Source of the DNA: Eurosta solidaginis
Lineage: Eukaryota; Arthropoda; Insecta; Diptera; Tephritidae
NCBI RefSeq assembly: GCF_040869045.1
Contig: NC_090322.1
Coordinates: 275,678,662 to 275,742,661 of the forward strand
DNA: 64,000 nucleotides
Direction of reading: 5' to 3'
This document shows positions 24,719 to 35,849 of this stretch, piece by piece. The notes beneath the pieces are model-generated. The model was not told where the DNA came from and did not search any database. It saw only the letters and a list, made by a program, of their open reading frames with translations. The first letter of the stretch is position 1, and every line of letters starts with the position of its first letter. Both the position numbers and the translations under genes were made by a program.

Positions 24719-25130
24719 GCCGTGTTTTTTAACACGCGCGTATACGTTTCGTTTGCGCGTGTAAAAAATGCCTATCTTCGCTTAGATAATGCTTAGGAGA
24801 CCCATCTAGCGGCTGTGGTTAAACAACTAGCTACAGCAACAGGGTGTACCGAAAAGCGGAGACGCAACGCTCTGATGGCCATAGGGTATAACATATAGCT
24901 GAATCAGTTGCGATGAATTGTGGACACACATATAATACATAGAATTAGTGTAGAGGGTGAAACAAAGACACATATTTCAGTTACATCTGAGTATAATGCG
25001 TATTGAAATTTAGTAGCACAAAATTTATGCGCAGCAATTTCAGAGGTGTATTTATAGTTTGTCTCTTAGCAGTCAATATAAAGTTTAAGCGTAAACGGTG
25101 TGTACGCGTGTTAAACTGCTACTACACGGC
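24719..25130. mobile_element. TA-flanked MITE (family M1), copy 1
   Basis: Starts TA-GCCGTGTTTTTT and ends CACGGC-TA, so the inverted termini GCCGTG/CACGGC are bounded by TA on both sides, the target duplication of Tc1/mariner-type elements. It shares nearly all of its 412 bases with the copy at 60877-61265, including GATGGCCATAGGGTATAACA and GTATAATGCGTATTGAAATT. No transposase is encoded. A few bases near the 3' terminus are rearranged relative to copy 2. Confidence 0.8.
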
Positions 25131-25227
25131 TACTATAGGGACTACGGCATGTACGTATAGCAGTGATAGCAGCACACTATTTATTCCGTAGTCAACAGTC
25201 CCGGCATATAAGCAGATATACACACCG

Positions 25228-26437
25228 ATGGTACAACATATTCAACATAAAATTGATTTAACCCCCGCGAATAAGGAGTTCCTAATAAGTCTAGGATTTA
25301 GTTTAAAAAATGAGTGATATAATAAATTTTTGTCCAAACCCATATTTGATAATAGTATAATAAAAAAGGATTACCATAGCTACATACCATATCTGCAATC
25401 GTTTCAAAACAATGATGAAATTCGGATCCCTATACAAAATCAAGACCTATATGTGTTACCTAGTGAGAGTATTTTATACATTGAGGGATTCATATAAAAT
25501 AGTAACTCGCAAGTTTCAAAAACTGTGCAGCTGCTTAATACTTGTATGGCGTATTTATTCAAGGAGATTCGATATGAAATTAATGGAATAGAAATTGATC
25601 GCACTAGAAAGTTGGGTATTGCAACAGCAATAAAAATTATGTATCACTTAACGAATCTGAGAGTAAAAATTTAAAAAATGCAGGGTGGTGTCCATTTGAA
25701 AATATTAGCCTAAAGACTGGACATTTTAATTTTTGTATACCGTTTAAAAACCTGCTTGGATTCGCTGAAGATTTTGATAAAATTATTGTTAATTGTAAAC
25801 TTGAATTAATCTTAATACGAGTCAAAGAAGATGATGCTGTTATGATGTCAACTACACCATCAGAAAAGTGCCACATGTTCAACTTTCCGACTCGTATCGG
25901 TTAACTATGTTGAGAACAATTATTAGCAAACAACCACTAAACATTTCCGTTAGAAGTTGGGATGTTTATCATAACCCGTCTCTACAGGAAAGCACTAATA
26001 TCTTATGGAATGTCAAACTGGTTGGTGAACATGAAAGACCTCGCTATATTATTTTAGGATTTCAAAATGAAAATAAATTTACACATTGTGACTTATTGGA
26101 TGTTAAAATTCACCTCAACTCCACTACATATCCATATGATGATCTTAATATTAAATTTGATCGAAATCGGTATGCTCTATTATATGACATGTATTTGAAA
26201 TTTCAACAAAGTTACTATGGACGCACTCCGCACTCCCTAATTTGTTCAACATGCTCCAATAATTGTTTTAGATGTTACACATCAGAATGAATCTATAAAA
26301 AGCGGTCCCATCGATATTCGGATTGATCTAAATTTCACAAGGCCGTATCTGCCAACACCGCTGCTCATTGTATACTCATCCATGATAAAATGTATGAATA
26401 TATTCCATTTACAAATGTTGTCAAAAAGATTATTTAG
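25228..26437 (+). pseudogene. Decayed capsid-like gene of a Polinton/virus-like element
   Basis: A run of coding-like sequence in shifting frames. First a 29-codon frame from ATG 25228 (IDLTPANKEFLISLGF). Then a second reading overlaps it from ATG 25310. Recognisable blocks in order: YHSYIPYLQSFQNNDEIRI, EIRYEINGIEIDR, CPFENISLKTGHFNFC, LLGFAEDFDKIIVN, then a long open part (25868-26290) with ERPRYIILGFQ, LNSTTYPYDDLNI and LLYDMYLKFQQSYYGR. The last block ends at TAG 26435-26437. From memory these blocks match a family of uncharacterised proteins in insect and cnidarian genomes, and the EIRYEINGIEID block is placed like that of double jelly-roll capsid proteins of Polinton/Maverick elements. 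That capsid assignment is inference. At least five stops or frameshifts leave it non-functional. No ATPase, protease, integrase or polymerase B was seen nearby. Confidence 0.6.
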
Positions 26438-26779
26438 AAAAATAGTAGTAATTTTATGAAACTACACACGCACACACACAAGTATATTATGCATTGCTAA
26501 CCACGCCAAAATATGGAGAAAAATATAATTAAAAAATTTAAAAATTTTAAATAAAAATTGTTTTTATTTATTTGAAAAAAGTTTATTTGACAAAAAAAGT
26601 AAGTATTTACATTGAACCAAGTAGCGCTTATCTTTCTGAATGTATGTATATGGATGGATGTGACTGTGTTGGTACGTATTTTGTAGTTTGTTGATATTCC
26701 CATGTACAAACATATGTGTAAGTATGTACATGTGCCCTAATAAAAAGACAAATAAAATGTTTAATAATGGAGAATCATG
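26438..26779. other. No gene recognised
   Basis: AT-rich sequence after the capsid-like relic. A short CA tract lies near 26463-26480. Confidence 0.4.
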
Positions 26780-27010
26780 AGTTCAATATTAAGATATCCT
26801 TTAGTTAACAATCTGCCCCTGATCGGGTGCCCTACAGGCCCGTTTTGCAGACGAGAAAAAAAGGGGGCGGTACTACAAATACCCAACGACTCCTTTTTGT
26901 TGGAAGTTTGGGTGTTGGGGGTTGGGCGGTACTACAGGTGTCCAACTGCTACTTCTTGTAGACGAGAAAAAAGACGGGGTGGGGGGATTGGGGAGCAGTC
27001 GCTCGATTAG
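26780..27010. repeat. GC-rich imperfect tandem duplication
   Basis: Two copies of GGCGGTACTACA (about 26867 and 26926) and two copies of AGACGAGAAAAAA (about 26849 and 26961), about 60 and 110 bases apart, in a G-rich context unlike the surrounding AT-rich DNA. No coding or family assignment. Confidence 0.5.
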
Positions 27011-27344
27011 AAATCTATGGGACTCTTTAAAACGGCTCGGGTGAAGTCTAGGACTCATTAGAAATATGAGTGGACATTTAAAAATTTGCGGCCCTTTAAA
27101 AATGTAGGCCCCCCTTTTTTTAACGATCCTCTCCTTAGCGGAAAAGCTCTGCTAAAAGCAAAAAGCTCTAAGCTTTTTCTTATACATCGGCCAGCGAGAA
27201 ACAAAAAGCTCTAGCTTAAGAACGTGCGCGCCTAAAAGTAGGCAACGAAATTGTTTTTCTGTATATATATATGTGTGTCGATGTGTATATACTTTTCCTT
27301 TTCCATTTTTCCTTTCTCCATTTGAGTTAGAACCCCCATTTACA

Positions 27345-28235
27345 TACTACTGGTGAGCGCGCAGCCGCAATTGTACCGAAAATCCAGAGCCGTAAAAAAA
27401 TCCTCAAATCTCTTGCTGGCAGTACTTGGGGAAAAGATAAAGAACCGCTTATTACAACTTACAAAGCAATTGACCAGCGATTGCATGCTACGCGTCCCCG
27501 ATATGGTCACCAAGCCTAAAGACTACTCACTGGAAGAAGCTACAGACTTGCCAAAATACCGCTCTCAGAACCGCCACGGGTTGTCTTCTTATGTCCCCAG
27601 AACAACATCTACATAATGAGGCAAGAATACTCCCCACTAGAGAGAGAAATGAAATGCTAACCAAACACTTCCTGTTGAATATCCAGAAACTTAAGCATTC
27701 CAACAGACACCTGATTGATGAGCCAACGCCGCCCAGGGGCTTAAGGAGTTATCTCCGTAAGCATTATGGGGAAATACGGAACTTGAGAACACAGCCGTAT
27801 GAAGTTAAAAAACACAAGCAGGTCCACAGTGAACTCCACAAACAAGCGTCGGACCTCTATGCCAGGAATTGCGCGGTGAATCCTGTACTCAAAGAACAAT
27901 ACCCAAAACTAGAAGAAGAGGAATGTACTCTCCCTAGCAAAATGCGGGCCACTCTAGCTCAACTTCGATCTGGATACTATAATAGGCTAAACTGTTATCT
28001 ATCCAGAATCAACCCCGACATAAAAAACATATGTCCTGCTTGTAATGTGTCGCCATATGACACCAATCATCTCTATAACTGTATTGTGAAACCAACGCAT
28101 CTAACAGCCCTCTCATGATGGTCCACCCTGTTGAAACAGCAAGTTTCCTTGGACTCCCGTTAGAGGATATTGATGAAAATTTGTGATCGGTCGCACCTAT
28201 TGGATGGGGCGAAGCACTGCTAAACAACAACAACT
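27345..28235 (+). pseudogene. Jockey-like LINE ORF2 C-terminal relic (family E), copy 1
   Basis: 3' part of a non-LTR retrotransposon. The best frame shows LKSLAGSTWGKDKEPLITTY after the RT core, a break near 27510, then KLQTCQNTALRTATGC running into an open frame (27591-28118) with NEMLTKHFLLN and MRATLAQLRSGYYNRLN. It ends with the zinc knuckle ICPACNVSPYDTNHLYNC. The family E element at 46901-49818 has the same order. The 3' end is GCGAAGCACTGC followed by AAACAACAACAACT near 28235, a short CAA-repeat tail. 5'-truncated and frameshifted. Confidence 0.85.
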
Positions 28236-28454
28236 GCTCGAAATAGATGGAATACTGTTTAAGAGGCTCCTAGACCACGTTTTGGCATAAAAAAACCTTT
28301 TAGCAGAGCGAGATGGCAGAAAGGCTGTACTAGAACAACGACTTCGGTTCCAAAAATCTTATTGAAGATGTAGCCTTAAAGACGGCAATTTACTTCGAAG
28401 GACTATAATTCGACTCCAAAGTGAAGCTCATTTCCTGAAGCGATGAGGTATTGA

Positions 28455-28590
28455 TTTTTCTTTGTCGGATATTGATCCAGTACGTTCCGAAAAATAGGTA
28501 CTAAGGTACTAGCCCAACCAACGCGAGCACGGTTTGATATGAAAACTTTGAACTTCCAAGGATATACAACCCTCACCTTGTAATGAATCC
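28455..28590 (+). repeat. TCCTTTGCCGGAT repeat, copy 2 (decayed)
   Basis: Decayed match to 17665-17885: GTCGGATATTGATCCAGTAC, AAGGTACTAGCCCAACCA, then CACGGTTTGATATGAAAAC. Shorter and more diverged. Confidence 0.45.
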
Positions 28591-30486
28591 CTGTAATTGC
28601 CTTACATATATATATATATACATTGAACAGCAGATCAATTATCAACCGTGCCAGGTTCAGCCATACAAATGTTCGATTGTTTAGCAGTGGGAATAAAAAG
28701 CGGACGATTCAAGAGCGCATGAAAGTCATTTGCCAAGAAAGTAGGAATTAAACGTTTAAGTTGGGACAAAATCGCTAAGTAAATCAACAGCGAGGCAGAT
28801 GTACAACAACACTCATGGCAGGTATTAAAGCGTCGAGAGCTAAACTAGTACATTATTACCTCAATTGTTAAGGAGCTTGAAATATTAGCGTGATAGGCAT
28901 ACTTTTTGTAAGAGATAACAAAAAGTTGCTCCTGAGGCAGTCGGGCTAGTAGAAAGAAGTGTTCGTATCGGAGTGTATTCACATCCGCAATAGCCCATTA
29001 AAAATTCAAAAAATTTGGGTAATACAGGAAATGCTTAAACTTAGTGCAATCATTTAAAGATCCGAAGTGTGCATTAAATGAAAAATATCCCATTGGAGAA
29101 AGTACACAACAAAAGAGGAGGTTCGAATACCACTTCCAAGAAAAGATGCTGTGAAGAGATTTACAAGGTATAAACGAAACATATCTTTGAAAGTTTGGGA
29201 ACGCATTTTCTAAGTTTGGTAGGTTTGTATGAACACTACACATTGACTGTCTTAAAAGGTGCATTGCAGCTGAACTGCTTTTCAGATACGCTTTTACTAT
29301 GTTTGCAATTAATTTCGCTTTCGTATTTCGGAAAATTTTTAACACTTTTACAGCCCACGTCTTTTCCTTTCGACACCCCCTTTTCCGCCTCCTTTATGTT
29401 CAAGCTATTTGCATTTTTAAGCAAAGGATGGTCCTAAACCACTTCAGCGTTGGGCTATCGTATATGGCAACGGCTTTGTCGTTCATTGTTATGGCCCACT
29501 GTCCGCCAATGTGGCATTTTAATGGAATTCAGTATCGGGAAGGATCGTACCTGAACAATGGTGTTAAAATGAAAAAAAAGAAGCACAAAATATAGTTACA
29601 CTTTGTTACTGCTATTGCCGATGATGCTGCTGTTGCTGTTCATTTCATAGTTCAGCTGGATAGCTGCTATTCAGCCACAGCTCAGCTTTGGAAGCGTATC
29701 GGCGCTATTGTTAGCGTCCCTACATGTGCATATGTATGTATGTGGCAGATAGCAATTTCAATAGTAAACCACTTTGGCCTTTTGGCACATTTTGTTGATT
29801 AGTTTGTGTGAATGGGCCAACGCCTTATCGTTGGCACGTTTGTATGCGTGTATGTATGTATGTGTAAACATATGTATATGAGTGTGGGTGTAGAAAATTT
29901 GAAATTCGAAAATATGTTTGCTTATGTGACACGGTGTAAGTTTCTTTGTCCGTCCATTGTATGCACAATAAAAGTACTATTTGTCTAGCAGTTGAATGTA
30001 TGTAAACTGTAATTAGCTCTACTTGTTGATATGAATTTAGAATGTAAATGCGAGTTCGCATAATTCGGTGTAGTGTTGCAGAGATAAAACTAATTTCGTT
30101 ATTTGCCAAGTAAAAAAGTTTTATTTGCTTTGGATACGAAATTAGATTCCATTTAGTTTATAAAAAGAATTAAACAAAAACTGAAAAACTATTTCATTTG
30201 AATATTATAAGCAAATATTTGTAATCATGTTCAGTCACTTTGCCGTTAAGAGACGGCACTAAGGTAAGGAAACCTAAAAGCATTAATTGGGACCAACATT
30301 GTGAACATAGAGAGATATGTGTAGTGGCTGGGCAATGAGTAGCGAGGAATCCGTGTATATTCTATTGGATATTCCTCTTTTCGATGTTCTCGTTGCGCAG
30401 GGATCTTGTGGTGAAGCTTGAATCCAGTAGCAATTAAGATGGCCTAGTGACCCTGGACACTGTGCACGACATTTCAAATATTTCTT
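28591..30486. other. No gene recognised
   Basis: Unassigned sequence with small TA and TATG tracts (near 28607 and 29846-29862). Short open frames lack recognisable domains. Confidence 0.45.
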
Positions 30487-30849
30487 AAAAAAATAAAAAG
30501 TAAATGTAAGGCGCGATAACCTCCGGAGAGATCTAAGGCCGAACTTCTCTTCCAATTTGCGTCGTGCTCCTGTTTTTTTCCTAAAAATTGGCGGGATGGG
30601 ACCTACTTGTTTTATGCCGACGCCGAACGCAATCTGCAAGGCAGATGAGTTTTCACTGAGAGCTTTTAATGGCAGAAATACACTCGGAGTGCTTGCCAAA
30701 CACTGCCGAGGGACGACCCCGCTTAGAAATATTTTTTTCTAATCGAAAAAACTTCTTTCTAAAATTTTTGATTTTGGTTTTCCCGGAGCGTGAACCCAGG
30801 AGCTTCGGTGCGGTGGGCGGAGCACGTTACCATCGCACCACGGCGGCCG
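30487..30849 (-). mobile_element. tRNA-derived SINE, copy 3 (best preserved head)
   Basis: On the minus strand it starts CGGCCGCCGTGGTGCGATGG, giving an A-box-like TGGTGCGATGGTAACG, and has a B-box-like GGGTTCACGCTCC about 40 bases later: an internal RNA polymerase III promoter of tRNA type. The body carries GCACTCCGAGTGTATTTCTG and CATCTGCCTTGCAGATTGCG. It ends CGCGCCTTACATTTAC then a T-rich tail. It lies directly upstream of a family B LINE relic. Confidence 0.85.
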
Positions 30850-30852
30850 ATG

Positions 30853-31625
30853 GAGATAAATCGGAGCCTACATCGTTTGCAAAGGGCTTTATATCTTGTA
30901 ATTTTACTGCACTGGCAGTTTTCCAGAAGCCTAGTAATGCGAATGAGATGAACCACTATTATCTTTATGAGATGGTATTCAAATCGTTAATTCTCTATGT
31001 TGCGCTGGTACTGCGCAACGCACTGGACATTGAAAGCGTTAAACAACAGAATCCTTGTAATTCTAGATATACTTATGTACAACCGGTGGATATTACGAGA
31101 AAAGCGGCTACGCCCTCGGTGTGATCAGCCTTGTGATATGCACTATGATATCTCCGAAGTCGGGCATTTCAGAACTGTTACCAACCTCAAAAATTTTTCG
31201 GCCATTATATAATTTTCGGTGCAAGCAACTCCACCCTTGCTGAAGATGTTGAACTTTATACACCCTAGAGAGGGTAAGCAGACCTGTTATCTGGTTCGCA
31301 GATAAATCAAAGTTGGAGCGGAAGGTTGGCGGCCGGAATAACAGAATTTTACGTCCATTCAGATAACCAAGCCGCGATAACCATTTGAACTCGTTTCTGG
31401 TGCAGTCGAAATTGGCCTGGGCGAGCATGATCTCGCTTGCGGTTAAATTTTTTTACGATTATTTGGTTTTGGGGCACAGAAATAACACACGCTTATTTCT
31501 AAACCTGGACGAGTACAGTTGTAATCGGGCAAGTTGGTCGCAGGGTATCAAAGTTATACTGACTACCTTTAATATGCCCAGATAGTTATCGGGTCAGCTT
31601 AGAAAAGGACGGACAGATACTTGGG
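30853..31625 (+). pseudogene. LINE RT-tail and RNase H relic (family B), copy 2
   Basis: Strongly decayed second copy of the family at 9935-12166. A frame near 30960 reads LYEMVFKSLILYVALV, matching LYEMVVKPILLYGVLV of copy 1 near 10810. Near 31280 the DNA word GACCTGTTATCTGGTTCGCA parallels the RNase H start of copy 1, and near 31350 TTCAGATAACCAAGCCGCGA parallels the SDSQAAI block. Many stops. Position right after a SINE suggests the SINE inserted into or beside it. Confidence 0.65.
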
Positions 31626-31644
31626 GGAGGGACGCAAGAAATCG

Positions 31645-31779
31645 CACCAGCCATCTCTTCAACTGTATTGTGGAACCAACGCCTCTAAAACCCCTCTCAT
31701 TATGGTCCACCCCTGTTGAAACAGCAGAGAGAAGCACTCGATAGAGAGAAGCACTGCTACAACAACAATAACAACAACG
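31645..31779 (+). pseudogene. Family E LINE 3' end fragment
   Basis: Short fragment matching 28060-28235: ATCTCTTCAACTGTATTGTG, GTCCACCCCTGTTGAAACAG, then GAAGCACTGCTACAACAACA with a CAA-repeat tail. The coding part covers only the end of the zinc-knuckle region. Confidence 0.7.
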
Positions 31780-33774
31780 GTCAGATACTTACTCTAATGG
31801 GGCAGTGAAATAATTCTGAAGAGATTGGGCTCACAAAAGCTCATTTAAAATTAGTGATTGGACTTCGGAGCATTTTGGCCTCATTGTACTCTCATCTATG
31901 GAGGATTTATCCAAGGTAAATGTTTTTTAGGTTGTAGCTTACGACATCTTTTTATACCTTTCATGAAAATTAAATGGTATATTAAGTCCTTAAAGGTGAT
32001 GAGATGGACCAATATCGCTATCAGGATGATCAACAGAACAAAATGATTCATGCCGAGCTAAGTTGATTTAGCCATGCCCATTTGTCCGCCAATCTATCTG
32101 TTTTTTTGAATGTAAAATAGGTCCTCAATTTTAGATATATCTTGTCGATATTTGATGACCGGATATGCTTGGGTGCTCCATTAATAATTTTTTACAACCG
32201 ACTGGATAAGACCACAAAATAATATAAATAATATATCTGCCATACAAACCATTACTCAGACAGGAGGGTTCTTTGCCACTTCTTCCTGATTTTAGCAGCT
32301 AGAAGCTTGGAATTTTACCAGATGCTTGCATATATGGCATTTATAACATATATCCCATACAACTAATTGTTCAGATTTTATTTTTTTTCAATTCCATAAG
32401 ACTATTGTTCGACTACAGTCACAAAAAGTATACGGTTTTCGGCAAAATCGTCTTTAATTGCTTAATTTGGTATCAGGCCTTCATGTAGTCTTAAGAAACT
32501 CCTCCCACCGGGCAGCTTCCATTCAACCTAACTTTATAGAAGTCCAAACATTTTCATATATAACAGGAGTACATAGTCTTTAGTTTTTTTGGAGGCTGAT
32601 ATTCGAAAACCCTTTTTCGAAGTAGTATTCTTAAAGTACATTTTGCTTCATATTTAAGTTACATATACCCAATCCTGTTCAGATAGTGGTTATTTTAGGG
32701 TTTATCTTTTCTTTTTCCTTTTTACTCATTTCAAACGATTTCTTTCTCAATTGTGCCAATTATTCACAATCCTGGTATGTATTCACATAATCATACAATC
32801 GTTGGTGTATAAGTGGATAAGCCCTGGGATTGACGATGTGTCAAACAACAGTGTTGGCAGTGTAATTATTTAAAAAGCAATTCTGTATAAAAATATTTCA
32901 TGCATATCATTTGATAATTAACCTTCCAGCCGCAACCACACACGCCCTCACCTACCGCCATCACCACCAAAGTGTCATAATTAACGATGACAATATTGTG
33001 ACATTATTCATCTTTTGCCAATGCATTGATGACATCCGAACAATGTCTATGAATTGCAGCAAACAAAAAATTGCCACCCCAATGGTCGTTACTGATGACG
33101 ATGCGGTTGAATTGCTGGCATATAAAATTAGCATATTCGAAAGCTAAGGTGAATGAGAGTTACAATTGCAAACATACATAAATTCGCAAACCAAAGGCAA
33201 ATTAAGTAAAAGTAAAATTACAGAAACTCATATGGAAATGTATAAAAAGCTGTCACTGGTCAATCGAGGCAACAAAAATAGAAATTTATGTTAAATCACA
33301 TTGTGAGTCTGTGTAGACAGATGACGACGATTGGTGATAATTTCACTTTTCCCTCGAAAAGAATTTTTTTAAAAAGTATGTGTTTAATTTTCTAAATTAA
33401 TTAAAATCAATAAAATTAAAACCTTGAGTAACATTTTTTTTATTTAGATTTTGCTTTCCAATGTAAAATTTAGGTGAACGAAGTTAGCAGCTTTTACCCC
33501 GTTAAAAAAATTACAGAACTTTTAAATTTATCTCGACGCTATTGACTAAAAAAAAAATATTTTGTTCAATTTCTTTTAAATCTGTAGCTTTAATAAGTTT
33601 CATAGCGCCAGATTCTATTCAGAGTTTGGCAAACTTTATTCGAATGATGAATAAAATATTAAATTTTTTTAGCTATTTTCAAATCATGGGTAATTTCATG
33701 TTTATTCCAATAAAATTTTAAATGATTAAGTTTTTTATTTGAATATTAATAATTATATTGTTATACTGTTAATT
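31780..33774. other. No gene recognised
   Basis: AT-rich unassigned sequence. A 78-codon plus-strand frame (32911-33147) has no recognisable domain. Confidence 0.45.
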
Positions 33775-34225
33775 ACTTACTTACTTAATAGGCGCTTAAC
33801 CGTTTAAACGGTTATCGCTGTCCAACAACGCACCAGTCGCTTCTTCTTCGTGTTAACTGGCTCTAATTGTTAGCACCAAAGGAATTTTAATTGTTTTCCA
33901 CCTGGTCCTTCCAGCGAAGAGGTGACCGAACTTTTCCTCTCCTTCTTTCATATGCGGGTTCCGATAAAAATGCTTTTTAGCCGGAGCATCAGCCTTCATT
34001 CGCTGCGTTGTATTGTGCTGGAATATGTCGGTGTCTGCATAAAGCTCGTGAATCTCATCATTAAATCTTCTTCGATACTCGCCATCGCCAACGCATAGTT
34101 GTCCGTAAATCTTTCGCTACATCTGATGTTTTCATGGTCCATGCTTCTGGGCCATATTGCAGGACGGGTACGAGCGAGGAATGGAGTCGGGCATTTGCCT
34201 TGAACTCCTTGGTAAACCAGTGGCG
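33775..34225 (-). pseudogene. LINE ORF2 C-terminal relic (family A), copy 2
   Basis: Minus-strand reading gives LVPVLQYGPEAWTMKTSDVA, then, after a shift, RRRFNDEIHELYADTDIFQH, then RMKADAPAKKHFYRN and AGRTRWKTI. This order (YG-x-EAW-T, ND-E-x-ELY, x-DAP, R-W-K) is the tail of LINE polymerases and parallels the relic at 9120-9480. The 3' non-coding end contains CCGTTTAAACGGTTAAGCGC, a palindromic AACCGTTTAAACGGTT, then a short TAAG repeat. Clade uncertain. Confidence 0.65.
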
Positions 34226-35849
34226 AGGAAGTGCCAAATCATTGGGAAATAAAGTTAATCCATCTTAACTTAAGGTTTCAATTGAATAATAACGCATACA
34301 CATACATGTTCATCTTTGAATGTATAAGCATAATAAAACTTTCCACGGAGGACTTATGTAACAACAAGTAAACAACAACAAGTCTAAATTAATGCCTTAA
34401 TGGAGCTTCGTCTCTCCCACAAAATGAATATTTCCTAATTATTCAATTATTGCTATATTAAATGACTAATGGACTGAAAAATCGAAGTGTAAATTACTGC
34501 TTTCGATTTCAGATAAACCAAATATTTTTTTATGACAGCTGTGTGAATGGCATACTTTCATTGTTTCATTAAAAGTATGTAATATTTCATAACTATTCAC
34601 TGTAAAATTGGTACAATCCTTTTTATTTAAGTGAATAAAATATGTGTATTATATTCTTTTACAACGGTTGTCTTACGCACTCAGTTGGCTTTCACATCTG
34701 AAGTGGATGAGAGCTCGATGATCGCAGAAGGCGAAACCCATATCAGCTGACGCGGACAAGAGGAACAAATTTGTTATTTGTTTTCTTAGGAGATTGATGA
34801 AGATACTTAAAAGTCAAATGAATTTCGCACATAAATTAAGCTCGTTTAATTTTATTTAACAAATTCAATTTCCGAGTTTAATAAATGCAGTCAATGTACA
34901 CTTTTCTCAAAACTTAATGCATTTTGTTTGAATTTTTTATAGATGCCTAAGCTTATTATGATAAATCTAGTGTACTGAATTTGAGATTTGTGACGCTTAC
35001 TTTTTTTAAATTTTGTCCCAAGTATCTTCCAACTCTACGTTAGAGCATATCGCCAAACAGAGTTCAAAATATGCCCCTGGTTTGAATACTTACTTCGTGG
35101 ATACATCAAAAATTAAAAAAAAAAAGAGAAAAATTTAGACACCCTGTAAAAACAGCGAAATACTTTTGTTTTATAAGTCATCTGTTGGATCATTGGTTTC
35201 AATGAGTAAACGTATTCCTAAGAAGTCATTAGCCTATCTGGCCACATTCAGCTTTAATCGACATTTTCCTTGGACCAGCACCCTTTATTTAGGCCATATA
35301 TCACACAAAAATGGGGAAAAAGTAAAAGCTACTACCCTGTTGGTATTTACAATACTGAAAAAGTAAAAATAGAAAATTAGATATAGGAAGCGTAGCGAAA
35401 AGGCCAACGCCTTTACGGGGTGTCGAACATTTATTTTTAGGTTTTTTGAACTCCTCATATGGGGAGGGTTCAAGCCCGGAAGGCACATTTTTTTACTCTA
35501 CACATCGTGATACATCAAAGATTCACGATGCAAGCCCACTTATGTAGACCAAACCTGAACTCAACTAACCAGAAAATCTTGAAAAGGTTTCAGCAAAGCC
35601 AATGCAGTTCTAAAAAAATAATTCATGTGGCTATACATTTATGTAGGTAGTTATGTGGTTGATCCAACAAACTTGTAACTACAGCTAGCTACAGCTTCTT
35701 GTCGATCGATCCAATTAGTAAAACTTAGTGCATAGAAGATAATTCCATGATTTTATAATTACATATAAAGCTGGTATGCATGTAAATTAAGCTGTCCGTA
35801 TTTACAAATTGGAAATTTTTATGAGGCTCCTTATAAAAAACTGTATGAG
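34226..35849. other. No gene recognised
   Basis: AT-rich unassigned sequence. Confidence 0.45.
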
